Source: Mesorhizobium sp. AR07 (GTDB lineage: Bacteria > Pseudomonadota > Alphaproteobacteria > Rhizobiales > Rhizobiaceae). From it: a stretch of DNA of 64,000 bases. The first letter of the stretch is position 1. The number at the start of each line of letters is the position of its first letter. Under the pieces are notes generated by a model. It had not been told where the DNA came from, ran no database searches, and was given only the letters and a program-made list of their open reading frames with translations. The position numbers and the translations under genes are program-made. Of the stretch, positions 25,277-33,519 are shown in pieces. Location of the stretch: positions 62,001-126,000 of the forward strand of contig NZ_CP080526.1 of NCBI RefSeq assembly GCF_024746815.1. Reading direction: 5' to 3'.

Positions 25277-26332
25277 TCAGACCGCGTCGGGACCTTCCGA
25301 TGCGAGGAGCAGTGCAACTTCGACGCGGTTTCGGCCTTTGTGCTTGGTCTTGTAAAGGGCGGTGTCGGCGGCGAGAAGCAGGCCTTCCGGCATCCTGATC
25401 GTCCCGCCCGATCGTGACAGTGCGGTCGCAGAACCAATGCTTACGGTGACGTGTCCGCCGCCTTCCGGATTGTCGTCATGAGGCAGGCCGAGGTTTTCGA
25501 TTGCGATCCTCAGCCGCTCCGCTATTTCAAGTGCTCCCTCGCTGTCGGTATCAGGCAAGATGACGGCGAGTTCTTCCCCGCCGTATCGCGACGCCAAATC
25601 CCCTGGACGATGAAGCACGTCTCTCATAACGGCAGCGACGGCACGAAGACAATCATCGCCTACCTGATGACCGTATTTGTCATTAAAGCCTTTGAAACGA
25701 TCGATATCGAGCAACAGCAAGGACATCTGTCCAGCGCTGCCAACGGTGCGCCGCCATTCCCTGTCCAAGGTCTCATCGAAGGCTCGGCGGTTGGCCAGGC
25801 CGGTCAGCCCGTCCGTCATCGCAAGCGAGCGGAGTTGCTCTTCGAGCCGTTTGCGGTCTGTTATATCTCTCATGATCAGGACGAAGTCGCCTGGAACGCC
25901 AGTTAGCGGATCACGGACGATACGCGCCTTGCTCTCCACCCAAATAGTTTTCCCATCCTTCCGCCGGATCTCGATCGCAAGCGGCTCGCCTTCATCTGCT
26001 CCGGCAAGCAAGAGCGCGGCTGCCGCAGCGATGTTTTGAAGATGCTCGGGCGGAACGAACTCCTCCGGACCATGCCCCACCATTTCCTCCGGAAGCCATC
26101 CCAGAAGTCGGGTGCATGACGGTGAAACGTAGCGTGCCTTCGTGTCCGGCCCGAGTTGCATGATGACGTCACCGCTGTTCTCAGTGAGCATCCGGAAATT
26201 CGTTTCCTCCGGGAGAATGTCCGAACGGATAGCCTGGCCTGCCGATGACTGCCCCGACCCGGTGCGACCAAAAGCCTTGCGAATAAGCTGTGACGCGGAT
26301 GGCATGCGCATATTTGTCTCCTCTTCGGACAT
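25277..26332 (-). CDS. PAS-GGDEF diguanylate cyclase
   Basis: A 351-residue enzyme making cyclic di-GMP from GTP. A PAS sensor occupies about residues 42-165 (FRMLTENSGDVIMQLGPDTK, then VLIMRDITDRKRLEEQL), followed by the GGDEF domain (about 170-340). The active signature is GGEEL in RYGGEELAVILPD; an RxxD inhibitory site (RPGD) lies five residues before it, so product inhibition is likely. No membrane segments are visible. It lies 64 bases downstream of the next c-di-GMP gene, and the two may be one transcript. Confidence 0.92.
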   Translation of the reverse strand: MSEEETNMRMPSASQLIRKAFGRTGSGQSSAGQAIRSDILPEETNFRMLTENSGDVIMQLGPDTKARYVSPSCTRLLGWLPEEMVGHGPEEFVPPEHLQNIAAAAALLLAGADEGEPLAIEIRRKDGKTIWVESKARIVRDPLTGVPGDFVLIMRDITDRKRLEEQLRSLAMTDGLTGLANRRAFDETLDREWRRTVGSAGQMSLLLLDIDRFKGFNDKYGHQVGDDCLRAVAAVMRDVLHRPGDLASRYGGEELAVILPDTDSEGALEIAERLRIAIENLGLPHDDNPEGGGHVTVSIGSATALSRSGGTIRMPEGLLLAADTALYKTKHKGRNRVEVALLLASEGPDAV

Positions 26333-26396
26333 TCTCTGCGAGGCGCCGCAGCATTCTGTATCGCCTGTTCAAGCCGCCCCCAGGGGGGGATTTCTG

Positions 26397-28319
26397 TCAG
26401 GCGATCAGATCGATTGGGTTCGCTATGTCGCTCGCTACCCTGGTCTCCTCAGCAGTTGGTCGCCCGAACCGCTTCAAAAGGCCTTTCGCTATCTGACGTG
26501 GTACCGCTTGCGAAAACAGATATCCCTGACCGAGTTGACACCCGATCTCCGCAAGTAAGACGGCCTGGTTTTCGTTCTCGATGCCTTCGGCGATGACCTG
26601 GATGTCGAGCTTGCGAGCGATGCCGACCAAGCCCTCGACGATCGCCAGGCTCGGATCTCCCTGGACGAGGCGATCAATGAAGGATTCGTCGATCTTGATG
26701 ATATCGACCGGCACCGTCAGCAAATGGGTGAGCGAAGCGAAGCCGGTTCCGAAATCATCGAGTGCGACACGCAGGCCATGGGCCCGCAACGCCTTGATCT
26801 CTCGAGCGACGACCGGATCGCGCTGCCCGAGATAGACCGACTCCGTGACCTCCAAAATGATGTGCTTCAACGGAACGTTCTCGCGGCCGAACGCGGCTTC
26901 GAGACGCGCGTAAAGCGTGCCGCTGTGGAAATCGGCTGAGGTAATGTTAATACCGACATGCTGCAACGGAATACCTTGATCCAGCCACGAGCGCGCGTCC
27001 GCTGCGACGATCGCCATCATGCGTTCCGTCAGATTCGAGGCGACGCTGACATCGGAGGTTGCCTGGTGAAAAGCGGCGGCGGAAACGATCTCTCCATCCG
27101 GCTTGCGAAGGCGGCAGAGGGCCTCCATGCCGATGATCTCGCGGGTGTCGAGCCGCAGGATCGGCTGATAGAACGCGTCGATCCGGCCTTCGCGCAAAGC
27201 CACGTCAACATCGCGTATCACCTCGATCCGGGTCTTGATTGCGCTGCCGATTCCCGGCGAGTACAGCACGAAGCCACCTCGCGAAGTTTCCTTGGCGTGG
27301 TAGAGCGCGAAATCGGCGTTTTGGCGCACGCTTTTCGCATCGACGTCCCCCGCCGACAGCACTGCGCCGCCGATCGTAGCCTGTGCCAGGATCATGTGCC
27401 CGTCGCAGTCGGCGGGCACAGCCAGAGTGTCGAGTATATGACGCGCCGTGCTCTCAATGCCGGCGGGCGCTCCGGCTCTCTGAAGGATGACGACGAACTC
27501 GTCGCCGCCCATGCGGAACACACGGTCAGGCGCTGCGCTTTCGGCGAGACGTGACCCCACCGCCTGTAGCAAAGCATCGCCGGCGGCATGGCCGAAGGTG
27601 TCGTTGATGGTCTTCAGGTTGTCGAGGTCGATGATCAGGACCGCCCAGGCGCTCGGTTGGCCAAAGGACAGCCGCTCCAGGGCGACGTCCAAACTCGCCC
27701 GGTTCGGCAGGTTGGTGAGGGCATCGATATAGGCGCCGTGCTCTCGCTCGACGACCCGCCGGTGACGCTCAAGCGCGATGGCGCACAGAGAGGTACAAGA
27801 GGCGACAACCTTCTCCTCGCGAGGGGTGGGGCCGCGTTTCTCCGGAAAGTACAGGGCAAAGGTGCCGAGCACAGCGCCCTCTGCATCGCAGATCGGGCTC
27901 GACCAGCAGGCCTTCAGGCCCAGCGCCAGGACCGGCTCCTTGAAGCCGATCCAGCGCGGGTCGGTCGCGATGTCCTTCACAGCCACGGCTTTTCCGAGAT
28001 AGGCCGCACTGCCGCAGGAGCCCACAAGCGGACCGATCATCAGGCCTTCGAGAAGAGCCATATATTCATTCGGGAAGCTGGACCCTGGGAGGGGATGCAA
28101 CAAGCCGTTGCCGTCAACGCGCAGGACGGAACACCGGACGCCCGGCAACAGTTTCTCGATCCGGTGGCAAAGACGGTCCGTCGTCGCTTCGAGCGTTTCG
28201 CCCCTGGCGATCATTTCGAGGATATTGTTCTGGAGATGCAGCACGTTAACCGCCAATACGTGTGCCAAATACCCTGTAGCATTCCTGGTGAAATCACCCT
28301 GATAAGGCGCAGTGCACAA
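26397..28319 (-). CDS. GAF-GGDEF-EAL cyclic-di-GMP enzyme
   Basis: A cytoplasmic protein of about 640 residues: GAF sensor (about 35-185, LPGVRCSVLRVDGNGLLHPL), GGDEF domain (about 190-355, signature FRMGGDEFVVIL, no upstream RxxD site) and EAL domain (about 375-625). EAL catalytic residues look complete: MEALCRL, LEVTES, LDDFGTGFASL, KIDESFI, IAEGIEN and GCQLGQGYLF. It may therefore act as synthase, phosphodiesterase or both. The start is uncertain: the open frame begins at a TTG (28319), and an internal start near residue 36 (28214) is possible. Confidence 0.9.
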   Translation of the reverse strand: MCTAPYQGDFTRNATGYLAHVLAVNVLHLQNNILEMIARGETLEATTDRLCHRIEKLLPGVRCSVLRVDGNGLLHPLPGSSFPNEYMALLEGLMIGPLVGSCGSAAYLGKAVAVKDIATDPRWIGFKEPVLALGLKACWSSPICDAEGAVLGTFALYFPEKRGPTPREEKVVASCTSLCAIALERHRRVVEREHGAYIDALTNLPNRASLDVALERLSFGQPSAWAVLIIDLDNLKTINDTFGHAAGDALLQAVGSRLAESAAPDRVFRMGGDEFVVILQRAGAPAGIESTARHILDTLAVPADCDGHMILAQATIGGAVLSAGDVDAKSVRQNADFALYHAKETSRGGFVLYSPGIGSAIKTRIEVIRDVDVALREGRIDAFYQPILRLDTREIIGMEALCRLRKPDGEIVSAAAFHQATSDVSVASNLTERMMAIVAADARSWLDQGIPLQHVGINITSADFHSGTLYARLEAAFGRENVPLKHIILEVTESVYLGQRDPVVAREIKALRAHGLRVALDDFGTGFASLTHLLTVPVDIIKIDESFIDRLVQGDPSLAIVEGLVGIARKLDIQVIAEGIENENQAVLLAEIGCQLGQGYLFSQAVPRQIAKGLLKRFGRPTAEETRVASDIANPIDLIA

Positions 28320-28390
28320 GGTGACAGTGTCAGGTAATTCTTTATAAGTGTTATCTTTCGCCTCTGAAAAGCCGGGGCAGGACGCATTGA

Positions 28391-28700
28391 TCAGAGCCAG
28401 AAGATAATGGCTGCTGCGATGCAGATGTCCTTTTCGGTGAGGCCGTGCTTTTCGAGGACGCGGTCAGTGGCGATCTGCAAATTGGTACCGCGGAACTGCT
28501 CTACCGGGGGGCACCGCGATATACAGCGCATCGTGGCTGCCGACTGAGGCCAGATATTTCGTCTGCAAGCCGCGCGAGCGGCCGACGATGGAAGGCAGGT
28601 CGCCGAGGCCAGCGGCAAAGTCGAGCTGTGAGGCGGCGAGCGACTCGTTGATCGGGCCGGCGCCGCGGAAGAAGGTCCAGGTGGAACGGAGATATCCCTC
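28391..28700 (-). pseudogene. remnant of an ABC transporter substrate-binding protein
   Basis: Minus-strand reading gives FFRGAGPINESLAASQLDFA, GDLPSIVGRSRGLQTKYLAS and HDALYIAVPP. After a deletion and frameshift it continues with FRGTNLQIATDRVLEKHGLT and EKDI. This order matches the middle of SsuA/TauA/NrtA-type binding proteins (sulfonate, taurine, nitrate). Both ends are missing. It may be the stump of a relative of the intact binding protein at 33520. Confidence 0.7.
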
Positions 28701-28780
28701 TTAGGGCCTAGATGTCGACAGCGGCGTCAACGTCACGATAGGCCTTCATTCGTGCGGACGTTGCCGGACCATGGAACGGC

Positions 28781-29008
28781 TCCGACCGGGTGATCGTCAC
28801 GCTCTTCATCAATGCGAAGCAGTTCAACAGGCAGGCCGATCTCACCGCGCATCCGCGCACCGAGGACGAGGATGCCGCCAAGCTGGCGCCGCTTGGCGCG
28901 CACCTGCTTTATGCGCCGGATGGCATCGAGATATACCTGGAAGGATTGGCCACCACTGTTGCTGTGAACGGTGTCAGCGAAGGGCTGTGCGGCGCGTTCC
29001 GTCCGAGA
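28781..29008 (+). pseudogene. panC: internal fragment of panC (pantoate-beta-alanine ligase)
   Basis: The plus strand encodes SDRVIVTLFINAKQFNRQAD, then LTAHPRTEDEDAAKLAPLGA, HLLYAPDGIEIYLEGLATTV and VSEGLCGAFRP. These align in order with the central part of PanC (the VxVSIFVNPxQF, YPRT, D..P and LCGAxRPGHF positions). The N-terminal HxGH nucleotide motif and everything after the GAxRP motif are missing, so it is inactive. It is notable because an intact panD closes the nad-bio operon 18 kb away. Confidence 0.75.
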
Positions 29009-29130
29009 TTGGAACAGCTCTGTTCCGACCCGATTTATCCCGGTTTCAAAAAGCATGCTGGCCGCAGGCAATTTATTGCGTGTCCATGTTCCGCTGTTCC
29101 CTAGGATGGGGCGAACCATCAGGGAACGCC

Positions 29131-29418
29131 ATGATACCTCTTGAGCTCAAGGTCACTGCCTCGCGCAGGCTTCTGTCCGTTACATGGGATGACGGTGCGG
29201 TCTCGCTCATCCCGGCGTCCATGCTGCGGGCACGCAGCCGCGCGGCACAGCAGGTGCGGGCGGACATCGAGGGTTACGAACACTCGTTCGAGACCGTCAC
29301 CGTGACGAGCGCAGAGGCGATCGGTTCCTATGCCATACGCCTGGTTTTCTCCGACGGTCATGACAGGGGCATCTATCCCTGGAGCTATCTGCGCGAAATC
29401 GCCGATTCTGCGGCGTGA
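29131..29418 (+). CDS. DUF971 (GBBH-like N-terminal domain) protein
   Basis: A 95-residue single-domain protein of the DUF971 family, the fold that forms the N-terminus of gamma-butyrobetaine hydroxylase and occurs alone beside iron-sulfur and redox genes. Visible: LLSVTWDDGAVSLIPASMLR, and the ending RLVFSDGHDRGIYPWSYLRE with the conserved D/S-GH-G-IY-W pattern. ATG 29131 follows AGGGA. It is the first gene of the redox operon, nine bases before the flavoprotein. Confidence 0.85.
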   Translation: MIPLELKVTASRRLLSVTWDDGAVSLIPASMLRARSRAAQQVRADIEGYEHSFETVTVTSAEAIGSYAIRLVFSDGHDRGIYPWSYLREIADSAA

Positions 29419-29427
29419 GGAACGAGA

Positions 29428-31164
29428 ATGGATAATTTTGTCGAAGGGCTGTCGGAAGTCACCTGCGATGTGCTGGTGATCGGCGGCGGCACAGCCGGAC
29501 CGATGGCGGCGCTCAAGGCGAAGCAGAAAAATCCCGCTCTGAATGTCGTCCTGCTCGAAAAGGCCAATGTGAAGCGTTCCGGAGCTATCTGCATGGGCAT
29601 GGACGGGCTGAACAACGCCGTCGTCCCGGGATATGCGACACCCGAGCAATACACCAAGGAGATCACGATCGCCAATGACGGCATTGTCGATCAGGCGCCG
29701 GTCTTCAAATATGCCTCGCGCTGCTATGACATCATCCAGGAACTTGACCGTTTCGGCATCCGTTTCCAGAAGAACGCCAATGGCGATTTCGACCTGAAGA
29801 AGGTCCACCATCTCGGAACCTATGTGCTGCCGATGCCGAATGGCGATACCGTCAAGAAGGCGCTCTACCGGCAGATCAAGCGCGAAAGGATATTGGTCTC
29901 CAACCGCTTCATGGCAACGCGCCTGTTGACCGCCAGCGACGGCAGGATCGCGGGCGCCATTGCGGTGAACACGCGCACGGCTGAATTCCTCGTGCTGCGT
30001 GCCAAGACCGTGATCCTGTGCATGGGGGCGGCGGGCCGGCTCGGATTGCCGCATTCCGGCTACCTCTTCGGGACCTATGAGAATCCGACCAATTCCGGGG
30101 ACGGCTATGCCATGGCCTATCATGCGGGCGCCGCGCTCGCGAATCTCGAATGCTATCAGATCAATCCGCTGATCAAGGACTATAACGGTCCGGCTTGCGC
30201 TTACGTTGCCGGTCCGTTCGGAGCCTATACCGCCAACAGTGAGGGCAATCGCTTCATCGAAAGCGACTACTGGTCGGGACAGATGATGCAGGAATTCTAC
30301 AACGAACTACAGTCGGGCAAGGGGCCAGTGTTCCTGAAGCTCAACCACCTTCATGCCGACACGGTCGGCGAGATCGAAGAGATCCTGCACAAGGTCGAGC
30401 GCCCGTCGCGTGGCAGGTTCCATCAGGCGCGGGGCACCGATTACCGCGAAAAGATGATCGAAATGCACATTTCCGAAATCGGCTTCTGTTCGGGTCACAG
30501 CGCGTCGGGCGTTTTCGTCGATGAATTCGCCCGGACCACGGTGCCGGGCCTGTACGCCGCGGGCGACATGGCGAGCGTGCCCCACAACTATATGCTCGGC
30601 GCCTTCACCAATGGAGCCGTCGCCGGCGAGCACGCTGCCGAAGTCGCGCTGGAAACCAACCTTCCGGATTTCGACAGCGAGTTTGTCCGGGCGGAGCGCG
30701 AGCGGGTGTTGGCACCGACGCGGCGCGAGGACGGCATCCCGCCCAACCAGCTGGAATACAAGGCCCGGCGGCTGGTCAACGACTATCTGCAGCCGCCCAA
30801 GGTGACGGCCAGGATGCAGATCGGGCAGGCGCGGCTCGCCGAGGTCAGGGATGATCTCGAAACCGCCCTTGTCGCACGCGACGCGCATGAACTGATGCGT
30901 TCGCTCGAAGTGTCGTCCATTCTCGACTGCGCCGACATGGCCGCGCATGCCTCGCTCTTCCGCACGGAGAGCCGCTGGGGACTCTATCACAACCGCGTCG
31001 ATTACCCCAAAAAGGATGACGACAACTGGTTCTGCCATACGCTTCTGCGCAAGGTCGACGGCCGCTTGGTTTCTGAGAAGCGGCCAATCCAACCCTACAT
31101 CGTTCCGATCGAGAACGAGGAGCGCACAGCCTATGACCGTCTGCGCGTTTCCAATCAAGCCTGA
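29428..31164 (+). CDS. AprA-like FAD-dependent oxidoreductase, alpha subunit
   Basis: A 578-residue flavoprotein of the fumarate reductase / adenylylsulfate reductase alpha-subunit superfamily. The FAD loop is VLVIGGGTAGPMAALKAK, followed by LLEKANVKRSGAICMGMDG. A second FAD segment is GLYAAGDMASVPHNYMLGAF with NGAVAGEHAAE, and the helical C-terminal domain spans about 430-560. With the two-cluster ferredoxin encoded next, it forms an AprAB-like pair. No ATP sulfurylase is nearby, so a role in sulfate reduction or sulfite oxidation is unproven. The electron donor or acceptor and substrate are unknown. Confidence 0.85.
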   Translation: MDNFVEGLSEVTCDVLVIGGGTAGPMAALKAKQKNPALNVVLLEKANVKRSGAICMGMDGLNNAVVPGYATPEQYTKEITIANDGIVDQAPVFKYASRCYDIIQELDRFGIRFQKNANGDFDLKKVHHLGTYVLPMPNGDTVKKALYRQIKRERILVSNRFMATRLLTASDGRIAGAIAVNTRTAEFLVLRAKTVILCMGAAGRLGLPHSGYLFGTYENPTNSGDGYAMAYHAGAALANLECYQINPLIKDYNGPACAYVAGPFGAYTANSEGNRFIESDYWSGQMMQEFYNELQSGKGPVFLKLNHLHADTVGEIEEILHKVERPSRGRFHQARGTDYREKMIEMHISEIGFCSGHSASGVFVDEFARTTVPGLYAAGDMASVPHNYMLGAFTNGAVAGEHAAEVALETNLPDFDSEFVRAERERVLAPTRREDGIPPNQLEYKARRLVNDYLQPPKVTARMQIGQARLAEVRDDLETALVARDAHELMRSLEVSSILDCADMAAHASLFRTESRWGLYHNRVDYPKKDDDNWFCHTLLRKVDGRLVSEKRPIQPYIVPIENEERTAYDRLRVSNQA

Positions 31165-31175
31165 CGGGGAAAACC

Positions 31176-31409
31176 ATGCCGCTTGCGCTTTCACCCACAA
31201 CCGTTCCCGTCGTCGTGGACGAGGCAAAATGCATCGCCGACAAGGGCTGCACGGTCTGCGTCGATGTCTGCCCACTGGATGTCCTGCGCATCAGCGATCT
31301 CACTGGCAAAGCCTATATGAAATTCGACGAGTGCTGGTACTGCATGCCGTGCGAGAAGGATTGTCCGACCGGCGCTGTAACCGTCAACATCCCCTATCTG
31401 TTGCGCTGA
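31176..31409 (+). CDS. two-[4Fe-4S] ferredoxin, AprB-like
   Basis: A 77-residue ferredoxin with two cysteine sets: CIADKGCTVCVDVCP and CWYCMPCEKDCP. The longer loop in the first set and the tryptophan in the second resemble the small beta subunit of adenylylsulfate reductase. It is the likely electron-transfer partner of the preceding flavoprotein, 11 bases upstream, and ends one base before the HEAT gene. Confidence 0.9.
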   Translation: MPLALSPTTVPVVVDEAKCIADKGCTVCVDVCPLDVLRISDLTGKAYMKFDECWYCMPCEKDCPTGAVTVNIPYLLR

Positions 31410-31410
31410 C

Positions 31411-32368
31411 ATGACTGCTTTCGATCCCTTCGAAGATTTTGGCGACATCGAGGAAATCGGCGAGCGTCTGAACGATGCTGACGCGGCCGTGCGACGGCTT
31501 GCCGTGATCGACCTTGCCGAGACGGCGAGCGCGGATGTGCTGCCGCATCTCCTGACCGCAGTTGCCGACCCCGACGCGACAGTGCGTTTGCAGCTGGCGA
31601 TCGCATTGTCCGAGTTCGACGCCGTTGAGGCGGCTGCGGGCCTTGCCCGCCTAGTGGCGGATCAGGAGTTGACGGTGGCCCAGGCGGCCGCCGATAGCCT
31701 TGCTGAACTGAAGGATCCGGCGGCAGCTGAATCCATTCTGCCGCTCGTCAGTCACGGGCGAGCCTTCGTCCGGGCTGCGGGTTTTCGCGGGTTGAAAGCG
31801 TTGCGTTCGCGTGGGGCACTCGGCCCCGCTCTGGCCGCGATGCGGGATGAAGATGCCAATGTGCGTGAACAGGCGCTCGGCGTCATTGCCTATCTCAAGC
31901 TGGAAGAGACCTTGCCGTCCCTCATCGCCGCGACGCGCGATGCCGATGCCACCGTTTCGGTCCGTTGCGGTCAACGCCTTGTCCTTCACGAGCCACCCCG
32001 CCGCAGCGGCAGCCGTGACGGCTGCCCTCGACGATGAGAACTGGCAGGTGCGGGCCGCGGCCGCCGAATCGCTCGGCCGCATCCGCCAGACCTCGGCCGT
32101 CGACGGACTGACCGCCGGCCTTTCCGACGAATACTGGCAGGTTCGGCAAAAATGCCTGAATGCGCTTGGCAAGCTAAAGGCGCAATCGGCGGTACGGCAG
32201 ATTTCCGAGCTGTTGACGAGCGACATGGCCTCGCTGCGCAAGGAGTCCGCGGCGGCGCTCGGTGAAATCGCTGATCCATCGTCGCGGGATGCTCTCATGG
32301 CGCATATCGGCGACGCTGATCCGGACGTACGCAAGACTGTTCGCTGGGCGCTGACGCGGCTGGGTTAG
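31411..32368 (+). pseudogene. HEAT-repeat protein gene with a one-base frameshift
   Basis: The first frame (31411 to about 31954) encodes five or so HEAT-type helix pairs (e.g. LNDADAAVRRLAVIDLAETA). The second frame, from about 31958 to 32368, continues with three more (DENWQVRAAAAESLGRI, EYWQVRQKCLNALGKL and DPDVRKTVRWALTRLG). Removing one T from the TTT at 31955-31957 restores DADATVRSVAVNALSF, a perfect repeat. So this is a recent mutation or a sequencing error. Such proteins, related to PBS-lyase HEAT proteins, often serve as assembly scaffolds; here it probably helps the flavoprotein-ferredoxin pair. Confidence 0.85.
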
Positions 32369-32386
32369 GGAAGCCGAAGCGTGGCC

Positions 32387-33196
32387 TCACCCCGCCGCGC
32401 GCTTCGAAACCATTTCCATCAGCGCGTGCGGGCGTTCGATACGGATATGACGTGGCGTCACCGTTACCAGCCCTTCCTTTTGGAAGCGCTTCATCATCAT
32501 CGTCACCCATTGGCGGGTGGAGCCGACCATGGCCGCAATCTGGTCATGCGTCACCTTGGCATTGATGACGATTGCCCGTCCGTCGCGCACGCCATGAAGG
32601 GTACCGAGGTTCATCAGGAACTGCGCCAGACGTTCGATCACCGAACGCGTGCCGAGCATCTGAGCCATCGCCGAATAGCATCTGCCCTTCGCTGCAAGTC
32701 CCTGTAGAAGACAGAGCGCGAAATTCGGAAGCTCGACGACGAGCTTCTTCAACGCATTGGCCGGTATGAACAGCATCCGGCATTCACTCAATGCTTCTCC
32801 GGACCAGATATGAATTCCACCGCCGGTCATTTCGGGGCCGCCAATGAAATGCCCCGCTGTCCAGTAGGCGAGGGTGATTTCGCGTCCTGACGGTGCCGTG
32901 TAGAAGACGTGAACCTTGCCGCTTTCGATGATGAAAATGCCACCGTGCGTATCGCCCTGGGTGAAGATTGGCTGACCGGTTGCAAAAGCAAGACGTCGGC
33001 CATGCGCCCTCAGTTTCGCCCACTCGTCTGATGTCAGGGTATCGAGAAAATGGGCGCCATCGTCGAGCCCTTCCACGCTTTCGCTGAGAAAGAGCGCCCG
33101 ATCGCCGGGAAGAACGACCTGCTCGGGCAGTTCGAGCACCGGCTCATGTTTCTTACGCTCAGCTTCGAAATCGGTCGAAAGCATCTCGAGGCTCAT
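32387..33196 (-). CDS. Crp/Fnr-family transcriptional regulator
   Basis: A 269-residue regulator with an N-terminal cyclic-nucleotide-binding-like domain (about 60-170, with GQPIFTQGDTHGGIFIIESG) and a C-terminal helix-turn-helix (about 205-255: KVTHDQIAAMVGSTRQWVTM, MMKRFQKEGLV). The Fnr iron-sulfur cysteine set is absent, so it is not a direct oxygen sensor. ATG 33196 has AAGGAG eight bases upstream, which beats upstream starts. It is convergent with the redox operon and divergent from the binding-protein operon, so it probably controls one or both. Confidence 0.88.
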   Translation of the reverse strand: MSLEMLSTDFEAERKKHEPVLELPEQVVLPGDRALFLSESVEGLDDGAHFLDTLTSDEWAKLRAHGRRLAFATGQPIFTQGDTHGGIFIIESGKVHVFYTAPSGREITLAYWTAGHFIGGPEMTGGGIHIWSGEALSECRMLFIPANALKKLVVELPNFALCLLQGLAAKGRCYSAMAQMLGTRSVIERLAQFLMNLGTLHGVRDGRAIVINAKVTHDQIAAMVGSTRQWVTMMMKRFQKEGLVTVTPRHIRIERPHALMEMVSKRAAG

Positions 33197-33519
33197 ATCC
33201 GGCTCCTTCTGCATCGTGAAACGCGTAAAATATATAAATTCTATAGACAAAAAAGGAATATAATTGCGCCGTTCATGCCTGACTTAGATGATTCTTGTCC
33301 CAATTTCGAACGGCGCCAGCGTAACCTTTTGTTTTAGCAAGACGAATTTAATACTGACGGGCATGCCCGGGATCGAAACCGGCTCCGCAACCGCGCAAGT
33401 AATTGCTTATGCCTTCAGCCCGTCGGTCACATAAATTCGCGGGACAGCGGGTGGCAAGCGCCACCGGGTCAGCAAATACAGCCGCCGAATGCCGGCAATC
33501 AGATCACGAGGTAAAACCC
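33197..33519. promoter_or_regulatory. divergent control region with structured leader
   Basis: This region separates the Crp/Fnr gene from the transporter operon. It has an AT-rich block at 33228-33267, probably holding divergent promoters. Next come a perfect 12-base palindrome CGGGCATGCCCG at 33358-33369 and a perfect hairpin GGTGGC-AAGC-GCCACC at 33450-33465. The last two lie in the presumed 5' leader of the binding-protein gene. No TTGAT-N4-ATCAA Fnr box was found, and the layout does not match a riboswitch I know. Confidence 0.5.
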
